DNA of 64,000 nt, taken from contig NZ_CP076103.1 in the NCBI RefSeq assembly GCF_018732085.1, positions 4,402,001 to 4,466,000 on the forward strand, read 5' to 3'. Source of the stretch: Lysobacter capsici. Its GTDB lineage: Bacteria > Pseudomonadota > Gammaproteobacteria > Xanthomonadales > Xanthomonadaceae. Under the pieces are notes generated by a model, which did not search any database, was not told where the DNA came from, and saw only the letters and a program-made list of their open reading frames with translations. Numbering within the stretch: the stretch's first letter is position 1; each line of letters starts with the position of its first letter. Positions 8,737-17,153 of the stretch are shown here, one piece after another. The position numbers and the translations under genes were made by a program.

Positions 8737-9348
8737 ATGAAGCTCTACAGCAAGCCTGGCGCGTGTTCGACCGCCGACCATATCGCGTTGCAGTGGACCG
8801 GCGGCGCGTTCGAAGTCGAAGTGATGAACAAGGACACGATGAAGGCCCCGGCCTACCTCGCGATCAATCCGGCCGGCGCGGTGCCGGCGGTGGTCGACGG
8901 CGATTTCGTGTTGAACCAGAACACCGCGATAATGGGCTACATCGCGGACAAATTTCCGCAAGCGCATCTGACCGGCGACGGCAGCGCGCAACAGCACGCC
9001 GAAGCCTCGCGCTGGCTCGCCTTCGTCAATTCCGATCTGCATCCCGCGTTCAAACCGATCTTCGGACCGGGTAATTTCCATCCCGATCCCGCCCAAGCCG
9101 ACACCGTGCGCCAGCTCGCGCGCGAACGCGTGCGCGCGTTGTACGCCACGGCCGATCAGCGTCTCGCCGATCGCGAGTGGCTCGCCGGTTTCCGCAGCTA
9201 CGCCGATCCGTATCTCTACATCACCCTGCGCTGGGCCGACGGCGTCGGCGTCGACATGTCGGGCTACGAGCACCTGGCCGCGTTCAAGCGCCGCATGGAA
9301 GCCGATCCCGGCGTGCAGGCGGCGTTGAAGGCCGAAGGCCTGCAGTAA
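8737..9348 (+). CDS. Beta-class glutathione S-transferase
   Basis: 203 residues, typical for bacterial GSTs. It has an N-terminal thioredoxin-like glutathione-binding domain (MKLYSKPGACST) and a helical C-terminal domain. Cys10 in the PGACS motif is the hallmark of beta-class bacterial GSTs, which form a mixed disulfide with glutathione. The cis-proline segment AINPAGAVPAV and the glutathione-contacting NQNTAIMGYIADKF are also visible. The start is supported by AAGGGG upstream. It probably acts in the cytoplasm in detoxification or redox protection; the substrate cannot be told. A perfect hairpin follows at 9360-9403. Confidence 0.9.
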   Translation: MKLYSKPGACSTADHIALQWTGGAFEVEVMNKDTMKAPAYLAINPAGAVPAVVDGDFVLNQNTAIMGYIADKFPQAHLTGDGSAQQHAEASRWLAFVNSDLHPAFKPIFGPGNFHPDPAQADTVRQLARERVRALYATADQRLADREWLAGFRSYADPYLYITLRWADGVGVDMSGYEHLAAFKRRMEADPGVQAALKAEGLQ

Positions 9349-9689
9349 GCCGAACCCGCACGATCGCTACGGGGCGCAATGTTCGCCGCCTCGTAGCGAT
9401 CGTCATCGCGTCGGGCGCACGCCGGATGCAATGCCGACGCTTCGCACAGGATGCAACGCACACTGCATCGCACCGCTTTATCAGTCGTGGCTCACACGTC
9501 CGCGATCGACAAGCCCGCGTTCGATCAAGGCTCTACGCGAGCAGTGCACCTACAGACCGGAGCGAAACATCGATCGCTCCCTGTAGGAGCTGCGCAAGCT
9601 GCGACCGCGCAACCTGCCCCACCGCGCCAACCTCACCGTCGAATCGAAGCCCCAAGACGCAACCACGCAACTCACGTCCCGGCGCAACC
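9349..9689. other. Gap between convergent genes: hairpin and REP element
   Basis: The gap holds a perfect 12-base inverted repeat (ACGATCGCTACG at 9360-9371 with its complement at 9392-9403), probably part of the GST transcript end, and a REP-like element at about 9581-9610. I see no credible gene; the short open frames here have no ribosome binding site or recognisable protein features. Confidence 0.6.
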
Positions 9690-10196
9690 TCAAGTCCCGG
9701 CAGAAAACCGCGCCTCGATCTCCGCGGCAATATCGTCCTTGCGCGCCTTCGCCAACGCCGCGCTCAATTCCGGCAACACCTCGCCGAGTTCCTCGCTGTT
9801 CGAACAACGTTCGATCTTGAGCTGAAGAAAATACCCGCGCAGCCCCAGATGCTCGCGCACGGTTTCGCTCATCAGCGTGTACAGCGTCTGATAGCGCTGC
9901 GCGGTATCCACCGGCGCGGCGACCGGCAACGCGAACGCCATGCCGGGTGTCGGCGCATGCGCGCTCACCGTGGCCGCGACCGCCGCCGAGGACGCGATCA
10001 GCCCAAGGCTCTCGAGCTGTTCCAGCGCATCGGCCGGGCCATGCAGGCTCGCGATGAGATCGCGCAGATGACGCACGCTGCGCTCGCCGTCGACGATCAG
10101 CAGGATCGAACGCAGGACCGGCGGCAATTTGCGCGAGCGGTGCTGGATCTCATCGCGGCCGTCGTTCGTTTTGACCGGCAGATCGCTGTCGCGCAT
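9690..10196 (-). CDS. Unrecognised protein with winged-helix-like N-terminus
   Basis: 168 residues from ATG 10196, preferred over ATG 10226 because GAGGG lies about six bases upstream of it. The N-terminal part (LPPVLRSILLIVDGERSVRHLRDL) resembles the short DNA- or protein-binding helix pair seen in many proteobacterial regulators. The middle is an Ala/Pro-rich linker, and the C-terminal half (TLMSETVREHLGLRGYFLQLKIER) looks helical. No signal peptide or membrane segment is visible. I do not recognise the family. The gene converges on the GST and is upstream-adjacent to the terminator shared with prpC. Confidence 0.6.
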   Translation of the reverse strand: MRDSDLPVKTNDGRDEIQHRSRKLPPVLRSILLIVDGERSVRHLRDLIASLHGPADALEQLESLGLIASSAAVAATVSAHAPTPGMAFALPVAAPVDTAQRYQTLYTLMSETVREHLGLRGYFLQLKIERCSNSEELGEVLPELSAALAKARKDDIAAEIEARFSAGT

Positions 10197-10414
10197 GGCT
10201 ATCCCTCGTAGTGAATCCGATCGCACTGCGAACGTCGCGGACCGCAGGCATCGGCTGCGTTGACTGCAGACTTCGCTACGCTCGCGCGCTCGGCCAGCGC
10301 CGTCGTTCTCCCGGCTGGCACGGGATCATGGCATGTGACTCCATGACGTTTCTGTGTCGTATTCGACGTTAGTCGTAAACGGAAATACGTCAACCTGCAA
10401 AGGTCGGATGCACG

Positions 10415-10444
10415 AAAAAGGCCAGGCGATTGCCTGGCCTTTTT
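10415..10444. terminator. Bidirectional rho-independent terminator
   Basis: AAAAAGGCCAGGC, a four-base loop, then GCCTGGCCTTTTT: a GC-rich stem with A and T runs on either side. It closes the prp transcript on the minus strand and could also act in the other direction. Confidence 0.92.
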
Positions 10445-10510
10445 GCCTTGCTTCCTGCGTTTTACCGCGCAGCCGCGTCGCTTATGCCGATGCGGCTGGG
10501 CGATGCACTC

Positions 10511-11662
10511 TCAGCGCTGCTCGATCGGCACGTAGGCGCGATCTTCCGGTCCGGTGTAGTTCGCGCTCGGGCGGATGATCTTGCCGTCCTCGCGCTGTTC
10601 GATCACGTGCGCGCTCCAGCCGGTGGTGCGCGCGATCACGAACAGCGGGGTGAACATCGGGGTCGGGATGCCCATCATGTGATAGGCCGAGGCCGAGTAC
10701 CAATCCAGGTTCGGGAACATCTTCTTGCTGTCCCACATCAAGGTCTCGATGCGCTCGCTGACGTCGAACAGGACCTGGTTGCCGCCGTCCTTGCACAGCG
10801 CGCGCGAGATTTCCTTGATGATCGGATTGCGCGGATCGCCGGTGGTGTAGACCGGGTGGCCGAAGCCGATCACGATTTCCTTGCGCTCCACGCGCGCGCG
10901 GATGTCGGCCTCGGCCTCATCGGCGCTGTCGTAGCGCGAGATGATGTCCATGGCGACTTCGTTGGCGCCACCGTGCTTGGGGCCGCGCAGCGCGCCGATC
11001 GCGCCGGTGATGCACGAATGCAGGTCCGAGCCGGTGCCGGCGATGACGCGCGCGGTGAAGGTGGACGCGTTGAATTCGTGTTCGGCGTAAAGGATCAGCG
11101 ACTTGTCCAGCGAATCGGCCAGCAACTGGCTCGGCGGTTCGCCGTGCAGCAGGTGCAGGAAGTGCGCGGCGACCGAGTCGTCGTCGGTTTCGCAATCGAT
11201 GCGGCGGCCGTTGCGGGTGAAGTGCCACCAGTACAGCAGCATCGAACCGAAGCTGGCGATCAGGCGGTCGGCGATATCGCGCGCCTCGCTGGCCGGATGG
11301 CCTTCGCGCTCGGGCAGCACGGTGCCGAGCACCGAGCAGCCGGTGCGCAGCACGTCCATCGGATGCGCGTTGGCCGGCACCAGTTCCAGCGCGTCGGTGA
11401 CGATCGCCGGCAGGCCGCGCAGGCGCTTGAGCTTGGTCTTGTAGGCCTTGAGCTGCGAGGCGGTCGGCAGCACGCCGTGGACCAGCAGGTGCGAGACTTC
11501 CTCGAAGGTGGACTTGGTCGCCAGATCGTGGATGTCGTAGCCGCGGTAATGCAGATCGTTGCCGCTGCGGCCGACGGTGCACAGCGCGGTGTTGCCCGCG
11601 GCGGTGCCGCTCAGCGCGACGGATTTCTTGGGCTTGGGCAGGGTCTGTTGCGTGTCGCTCAT
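10511..11662 (-). CDS. prpC: 2-methylcitrate synthase
   Basis: 383 residues, the length of PrpC rather than the longer GltA. It condenses propionyl-CoA with oxaloacetate to 2-methylcitrate. Citrate-synthase active-site blocks are visible: GALRGPKHGGANEVAM and VIGFGHPVYTTGDPRNP carry the two catalytic histidines. The downstream FDVSERIETLMW segment is also typical, though a single catalytic Asp was not mapped. It lies downstream of prpB on the same strand, across a repeat-containing gap of about 170 bases, and ends at a strong terminator. Methylcitrate synthases often retain some citrate synthase activity. No acnD, prpD or prpF is found in the window. Confidence 0.93.
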   Translation of the reverse strand: MSDTQQTLPKPKKSVALSGTAAGNTALCTVGRSGNDLHYRGYDIHDLATKSTFEEVSHLLVHGVLPTASQLKAYKTKLKRLRGLPAIVTDALELVPANAHPMDVLRTGCSVLGTVLPEREGHPASEARDIADRLIASFGSMLLYWWHFTRNGRRIDCETDDDSVAAHFLHLLHGEPPSQLLADSLDKSLILYAEHEFNASTFTARVIAGTGSDLHSCITGAIGALRGPKHGGANEVAMDIISRYDSADEAEADIRARVERKEIVIGFGHPVYTTGDPRNPIIKEISRALCKDGGNQVLFDVSERIETLMWDSKKMFPNLDWYSASAYHMMGIPTPMFTPLFVIARTTGWSAHVIEQREDGKIIRPSANYTGPEDRAYVPIEQR

Positions 11663-11699
11663 GGTCCTTCCTCTATTTAGATTGTCTTCTATTCCTTAT

Positions 11700-11829
11700 T
11701 CCCTCTCCCGATTTTCGGGAGAGGGCAAGGGTGAGGGCGCGCGACTTCCGGCTTGCATCGCTGGCTCGAAGTTTCGCCTGCCCTCATCCGGCCTGTCGGC
11801 CACCTTCTCCCGCAAGCGGGAGAAGGAAA
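11700..11829. repeat. Dispersed CTCTCCC/GGGAGAGGG repeat between prpB and prpC
   Basis: Contains CCCTCTCCCGATTTTCGGGAGAGGG and, further on, CCCTCATCCGGCC with TTCTCCCGCAAGCGGGAGAAGG. The same composite recurs at about 27736-27790. It fills most of the prpC-prpB spacer and can form two hairpins, which may lower prpC expression relative to prpB. Confidence 0.75.
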
Positions 11830-11836
11830 AATCAGA

Positions 11837-12724
11837 TCAACCGCTTTTCTTGGCGAACAACGCGTCCAGCTTGCCCTCGAACGCGTGATACCCGATCCGG
11901 TCGTACAGTTCCTCGCGCGTCTGCATCGTGTCGACCACGTTCTTCTGATGCCCGTCGCGACGGATCGACTGATAGACGTTCTCGGCGGCCTTGTTCATCG
12001 CGCGGAACGCCGACAGCGGGAACAACTGGATCGCCACGCCGGCCGAGGCCAGTTCGTCGCGGGTGAACAACGGGGTTTGACCGAACTCGGTAATGTTGGC
12101 CAGCACCGGCACCTTCACCGCGTCGACGAAGCGACGGTAGGTCGGCAGGTCGTAGGCGGCCTCGGCGAAAATGCCGTCGGCGCCGGCCTCGACGCAGGCG
12201 ATGGCGCGCTCGATCGCGGCGTCCACGCCGTCGACCGCGATGGCGTCGGTGCGCGCGATCAGGAAGAAGTCCGCATCGGTCTTGGCGTCGGCCGCGGCCT
12301 TGACCCGGTCGGCCATTTCGCCGGCCGAGACGATTTCCTTGCCCGGACGATGGCCGCAGCGCTTGGCGCCGACCTGGTCCTCGATGTGGCAGGCGGCCGC
12401 GCCGGCCTTGATCAGCGACTTGACCGTGCGCTCGATGTTGAACGCGCTCGGACCGAAGCCGGTGTCGATGTCGACCAGCAGCGGCAGGTCGCACACGTCG
12501 GTAATGCGGCGCACGTCGACCAGCACGTCTTCGAGCGTGTTGATGCCCAGGTCCGGCAGGCCCAGCGAGCCCGCGGCGACGCCGCCGCCGGACAGGTAGA
12601 TGGCGCGGTAACCGGCGCGCTTGGCCAGCAGCGCGTGGTTGGCGTTGATCGCGCCGATGACCTGCAGCGGCGATTCTTCGGCGAGCGCGGCGCGGAACTT
12701 CGCGCCGGCGGAGTGGTGGCTCAT
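11837..12724 (-). CDS. prpB: 2-methylisocitrate lyase
   Basis: 295 residues from ATG 12724 (MSHHSAGAKF), supported by GGAG upstream; the open frame reaches 13030 but the extension is low-complexity and implausible. PrpB splits 2-methylisocitrate into pyruvate and succinate, the last step of the methylcitrate cycle. It belongs to the PEP mutase/isocitrate lyase superfamily. The signature KRCGHRPGKE puts the catalytic Cys at residue 123 with His125. Metal-binding acidic segments LLVDIDTGFG and CHIEDQVG precede it. It shares the minus strand with prpE, the SUFU-domain gene and prpC. Confidence 0.95.
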   Translation of the reverse strand: MSHHSAGAKFRAALAEESPLQVIGAINANHALLAKRAGYRAIYLSGGGVAAGSLGLPDLGINTLEDVLVDVRRITDVCDLPLLVDIDTGFGPSAFNIERTVKSLIKAGAAACHIEDQVGAKRCGHRPGKEIVSAGEMADRVKAAADAKTDADFFLIARTDAIAVDGVDAAIERAIACVEAGADGIFAEAAYDLPTYRRFVDAVKVPVLANITEFGQTPLFTRDELASAGVAIQLFPLSAFRAMNKAAENVYQSIRRDGHQKNVVDTMQTREELYDRIGYHAFEGKLDALFAKKSG

Positions 12725-13046
12725 CTTCAAGCTCCGGGGGCCCGGTCGGGGGCGATCCGGACATTTTAACCCGCGGCGCGGACCGGCCGATGACCTCGCG
12801 GACGGCTGAACGCGGCCAACGGGGAAGCGAACAGCGACCGGGTCGGCGAAAGCGGCGGCGAACGGGCCGATCCGGCACAACCCGCCGTTCGGGTGGCGAA
12901 CCATCGGGTGGAGTATCGAGCGCTCGCCGGCAAGATCAAGGCGGGCAGAGACCGATCCGCGCCCTGCTCCGCGCCGCCGCATCGCGGCGATACCGTCGGG
13001 CCTACAGACACCGTGCGTCGTCGCCTGCACGGCTCATCGCGCCGAT
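12725..13046. other. Gap upstream of prpB
   Basis: About 320 bases between the SUFU-domain gene and prpB. I see no gene, no regulator and no clear sigma-70 promoter. The stretch probably contains the prpB promoter, but I cannot place it. Confidence 0.4.
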
Positions 13047-14144
13047 TCAACCGATGGTCTGGACGATCTCGCCGTTCTGGTCGCGGATGTGGGTTTGATT
13101 GACCACCACCTCCAGATTCGCAAACCCTTCGACCTCATAACGACCGGCCTGCGCGCGCAGGCGCGAAATCAGACTGCGCAGCGCGATCTCGTCGAGCCGC
13201 ACGTGCAGGACCTCGTCGATCACTTCGGCGCCGCAGCGCGACGCGGATTCGAACAGGATCCGTCGTTCCGGTCCGATCAGGCCGAAGCTTTCGCCGAAGC
13301 GCAGCCGCAGCGGCAGCAAGGCCAGCAATTCACCGACTTGTCGCGCGCCCAGCGCGATTTCGGTGATCGGCTGGCGCAGCATGCGCTTGCGTTGCTGCCA
13401 TTGCAGCTGATCGGTATAGACCCGCCCGGTCGAGGAGCCTTCGCGCGCCGCCCCCTCGGACAGGCGCGCGGCGATGTCGGCATCGGCCAGCAGGGAACCG
13501 CGTTCGAGGTCGGTCACCCACAACGGCAGATAGTCGGCGAACACCTCCAGCACCTTCAGCGTCGACCAGCGCTTGAGCGCGAATTCTTCTTCGTTGGTCA
13601 AGCCGACCACTTGCAGGAACTCCACCCGGCCGTTGCGCGTGTCGATCGCCGGCAGTTCCGGATCGGCGGCGAACGCGATCGCGCGGATCGCGCTGTCGGT
13701 CTCCGACGCGATCGGGCCGTTGGCGTTCATGTAATGCCCGGCGCTGAACACGTTGCCGCTGTCGAATACGTAACGCGCCAGGTTCTGCAGGAAATTGAGC
13801 ACCCACGCCGGCGGGTCTTCGCTGTCGTCCGGATCGGCCAGGCGGAAGGTCAGTTCGAAACCGTAACCGCTCAGCTCGGGGTCGTCGGATTCCTTCGCGA
13901 ACAGCTCGCTGAAACCGTAGGTGATGAAATGCCAATGCGGAACCGGGGTGATGCGCTTGTAGGCGCTGATGCCGGTCAGCGGATCCTTGCCGCCCAGGGC
14001 ATAGCCGATCACGGTGCCGTAATGCTTGGGCTCTTGCCGCGAATAGATCCGGTTCAGCGCCTGATTGATCGCGTCCCAGCCGGGCGCGCCATCGTCCTGG
14101 TGTTCCGGGTCCTGCCTGTCTGGGTCTTGGCCGTCGTGCTGCAT
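13047..14144 (-). CDS. Suppressor-of-fused (SUFU) domain protein
   Basis: 365 residues. The N-terminal 200 residues match the SUFU-domain family: GWDAINQALNRIYS, then KHYGTVI, then PVPHWHFITYGFSELF, and later a YVFDSG/GHYM block. The C-terminal half (about 230-365) is a second region with VGELLALLPLRLRFGESFGL and a short IRDQNGEIVQTIG end. In animals SUFU represses Gli; bacterial members are uncharacterised or have been proposed as immunity-type proteins. It sits between prpE and prpB on the same strand, but an actual role in propionate metabolism is not shown. The start is supported by GAGG upstream. Cytoplasmic; no signal peptide. Confidence 0.85.
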   Translation of the reverse strand: MQHDGQDPDRQDPEHQDDGAPGWDAINQALNRIYSRQEPKHYGTVIGYALGGKDPLTGISAYKRITPVPHWHFITYGFSELFAKESDDPELSGYGFELTFRLADPDDSEDPPAWVLNFLQNLARYVFDSGNVFSAGHYMNANGPIASETDSAIRAIAFAADPELPAIDTRNGRVEFLQVVGLTNEEEFALKRWSTLKVLEVFADYLPLWVTDLERGSLLADADIAARLSEGAAREGSSTGRVYTDQLQWQQRKRMLRQPITEIALGARQVGELLALLPLRLRFGESFGLIGPERRILFESASRCGAEVIDEVLHVRLDEIALRSLISRLRAQAGRYEVEGFANLEVVVNQTHIRDQNGEIVQTIG

Positions 14145-14277
14145 CGCGCATCCGCCTCGTTGCTGTCGTATGTCGCGGTTCGGGGTCGCGAACCGTGGGC
14201 GATGCTAACGCGATCACGGGAAAATTTCGTCAATACGCACATTTGGTGATCGGGCGTGAGTCGGCGGGCGGCGCGGG

Positions 14278-16182
14278 TCAGCTGCCCGCGTCGGCGCCGC
14301 GATCGAGCGCGCGGCGGACTTCGTCGAGCGCGGCCGGATCGTCGAGGGTGGACAGATCGCCCGGGTCGCGGTCTTCGGCCAGGGCCTGGATCGAGCGGCG
14401 CAGCAACTTGCCCGAGCGGGTCTTGGGCAGCGCGCCGACCACGTACACTCGCGCCGGCCGCGCCAACGCACCCAGCTGTTGCACCACGCATTGCTGCATC
14501 GCCGCGGCGGCCAGCGCCGGGTTCTGCTCGCCGCTGGGCTTGAGCGTGGCGAACACCACCGGCACCTGGCCCTTGAGTTCGTCGTGCACGCCGATCACCG
14601 CCGCTTCGGCGACGCCGCTGTAGCTGGCCACCGATTCCTCGATCTCGCGCGTGCCCAGGCGATGGCCGGCGACGTTGATCACGTCATCGGTGCGGCCGAG
14701 GATGAAGGTGTAGCCGTCGTCGTCGCGAATCGCCCAGTCCAGCGAGCTGTACAGCAGTTCCTTGAAATGGCTGAAGTAGCTCGACAGGAAGCGCGCGTCG
14801 TCGTTCCACACCGTGGTCATGCAGCCCGGCGGCAGCGGCGGCACGATCACCAGCACGCCTTTCTCGTTCGGGCCGGCGTCCAGCCCGGTGGCTTCGTCGA
14901 TCACCCGCAGGTGATAGCCCGGCGTGGGCAGGCCGGGCGAGCCGAACTTCACCGGTTGCAGGTCCAGGCCCGGCATCAGCGACAGCACCGGCCAGCCGGT
15001 TTCGGTCTGCCAGTAATTATCGATGATGGTCTTGCCGATGCCGTCGGTGATCCAGTGCGCGGTCGGTTCGTCGAGCGGCTCGCCGGCCAGGAACAGCCAG
15101 TGCAACTGCGAAAGATCGTGTTTCTTCAACCACGACACGTCCTGCTTCTTCAGCACGCGGATGCCGGTGGGCGAGGAAAACATCGTGCGCACGCCGTATT
15201 GCTCGCAGATGCGCCACCAGATGCCGGGGTCGGGATTCGTCGGCAGGCCTTCGTACAACACCGAAGTAGCGCCGGCGATCAGCGGCCCGTAGACGTTGTA
15301 GGAGTGACCGACCGCCCAGCCCACGTCGGAGGTCGAGAACATCACCTGGCCGGCGCGGATGTCGTAGATCGACCACATCGACAGCGCGAGCGCGACCGCG
15401 TAGCCGCCGACATCGCGCTGCACGCCCTTGGGTTTGCCGGTGGTGCCGGAGGTGTACAGCAGGTAGCTGGGTTCGTTGGATTCGAGCCACTCGACCGCGA
15501 CGTGTTCGCCGTCGTGCTGCGCTCGCAGCGCTGCGTAATCGAGATCGCGGCCGGCGACGATGGCGTGATCGGGGTCCAACCCGCGGCTGACGACCAACAC
15601 ATGCGGCGGCGGCGATTGCGCCTCCTCGCAGGCCGCATCGACCAGCGGCTTGTAGGCAATGACCTTGCCGCCGCGCATGCCGGCATCGGCGCAGATCAGC
15701 AGCTTGGGCGTCGCATCGTCGATGCGCAGCGCGAGGTTGTGCGCGGCGAACCCGCCGAACACCACCGAATGCACCGCGCCGATCCGCGCGCAGGCCAGCA
15801 TGGCGAACACCGCCTCGGCCATGTTCGGCATGTAGATCACCACCCGATCGCCGCGGCCCACGTCCAGCGACTTGAGCACGGCGGCGAAGGTGTTCACTTC
15901 GCGGTGCAGTTCGCGATAACTCAGCTCGACGGTCTGCCCGGTCTCGCTGGAGATCGCCACCAGCGCGAGTTGATCGCCGCGCTCGTCGAGATGCCGGTCG
16001 ATCGCGTTGTAGCAAAGATTGGTTTCGCCGCCGGCGAACCACTTGCGGAAGGGCGGGCAGCTGTAGTCGAGAATCGTCTGCGGCGGCTTGTGCCAGTGGA
16101 TCGCCTGCGCCTGTTCGGCCCAGAACGCTTCGGGCTGCTCGACCGAGCGGCGATGGAAGGCTTGATAGGACTCGTCACGCAT
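14278..16182 (-). CDS. prpE: Propionate--CoA ligase
   Basis: 634 residues, the usual length for PrpE or acetyl-CoA synthetase. It activates propionate to propionyl-CoA through an acyl-adenylate. Motifs in order: an N-terminal ACAS_N region (FWAEQAQAIHWHKPPQTILD), the AMP-binding loop YTSGTTGKPKGVQRD, the NYWQTETGWP adenylation motif, and the C-terminal catalytic Lys in LPKTRSGKLLRRSIQ. PrpE is preferred over Acs because of the neighbouring prpB and prpC and details such as the GWP motif. It is the most upstream gene of the cluster and likely feeds propionyl-CoA into prpC. Confidence 0.9.
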   Translation of the reverse strand: MRDESYQAFHRRSVEQPEAFWAEQAQAIHWHKPPQTILDYSCPPFRKWFAGGETNLCYNAIDRHLDERGDQLALVAISSETGQTVELSYRELHREVNTFAAVLKSLDVGRGDRVVIYMPNMAEAVFAMLACARIGAVHSVVFGGFAAHNLALRIDDATPKLLICADAGMRGGKVIAYKPLVDAACEEAQSPPPHVLVVSRGLDPDHAIVAGRDLDYAALRAQHDGEHVAVEWLESNEPSYLLYTSGTTGKPKGVQRDVGGYAVALALSMWSIYDIRAGQVMFSTSDVGWAVGHSYNVYGPLIAGATSVLYEGLPTNPDPGIWWRICEQYGVRTMFSSPTGIRVLKKQDVSWLKKHDLSQLHWLFLAGEPLDEPTAHWITDGIGKTIIDNYWQTETGWPVLSLMPGLDLQPVKFGSPGLPTPGYHLRVIDEATGLDAGPNEKGVLVIVPPLPPGCMTTVWNDDARFLSSYFSHFKELLYSSLDWAIRDDDGYTFILGRTDDVINVAGHRLGTREIEESVASYSGVAEAAVIGVHDELKGQVPVVFATLKPSGEQNPALAAAAMQQCVVQQLGALARPARVYVVGALPKTRSGKLLRRSIQALAEDRDPGDLSTLDDPAALDEVRRALDRGADAGS

Positions 16183-16383
16183 GCGGCTGCCTCGCAGAAC
16201 CGGTGGGCTACCGTCGGCAGGCTAGACCAGCCTTCGGCGGGATGCGTTACGACCATGGTCTAGAGGTTGGGATGTTGGCAAGGTGTGAGGGGGTGGGATT
16301 GGGGATTGGGGCTCCCGGCTCGGGAGTCACGGCTCCGCGGTACGCGCAAATCATCGCGCTCTAGAGCGATAGGCACCCACACC

Positions 16384-17087
16384 TTGCGCCGTAGCCGGGT
16401 TGGCGTGGTCGCGGCTTGCGCCGCTCCTACAGGTAGGCCATGCGGCTTTCGCTTGAAGTCTTGCAGTTCATCCAGCGCTGCGGCGCTTGGATCTCGCGAG
16501 GACAAAAGCACACCCGGAGGGCGGCGCACATGGATGTGCGCCGTGCGCCACCGAGACAGGATGTCTCGTGTGGCGCATGCCCGCGTCGGCACCGATCGTG
16601 CGGGCACTTGATTCAAAGAAAAGCATTTTTCTTTGGTTACCTTTCTTTTGTCGCTTTTGACAAAAGAAAGTGACCCGCCGCTTTAGTGGCGGAAGCTTTT
16701 GATCTTGCTTGCAGCTTCAAAGCTTTGATGCGTTTAAGAACCTTTGAAGCCAGAGGCAAGATCAACAGCTTTCGTCCGCAAGCGGCCGAGTTACTTTCTT
16801 TTGTCAAAAGCGACAAAAGAAAGGTAACCAAAGAAAAACGCTTTTCTTTGAATCAAGTGCCCGCAAGTGCGGAGCTGACGCGGGCACGCGCCACACGGGA
16901 CCTCCATGTCCCGGTGGCGCGCGACGCGCATCCCTGCGCGTCGCCCTCCGGGTGTGCTTTTGCTAACGCGAGTTACAAGCCTCGCAGCGCTGTATGAACT
17001 GCGCGGCTTCAGGATCGAGCAAAAGCCACATGGCCTATCTGTAGGAGCGGCGCGAGCCGCGACCGCGCCAACCCGACTACGGCGCAG
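16384..17087. repeat. 0.7-kb imperfect palindrome of two inverted repeat elements
   Basis: Left arm about 16384-16720 and right arm about 16742-17087 are diverged reverse complements pairing almost to the centre (near 16731). Matching blocks include the outer CGCCGTAGCCGGGTTGGCG, the REP-like GTAGGAGCGGC sequence, GGACAAAAGCACACCCGGAGG, and the AT-rich CAAAGAAAAAGC / GGTAACCAAAGAAA / TTGTCAAAAGCGACAAAAGA. This fills the gap 16183-17153. Open frames in both arms (with NQVPA and ATRD segments) mirror each other, which marks them as parts of the repeat, not genes. Confidence 0.85.
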
Positions 17088-17153
17088 GTCGCGACACGCT
17101 CGCGATCCTGCGCCAGCCGTCAGCCCCCCAGGCAGACACCCCACCCATCAAAA

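Noticed and set aside
10511..11662. Citrate synthase gltA
   Set aside because: Length and neighbours (prpB, prpE) fit 2-methylcitrate synthase PrpC better, though some citrate synthase activity is possible.
16260..17144. Several 100-118-residue frames in the palindrome
   Set aside because: The frames in the two arms mirror each other, so they come from the repeat element itself.
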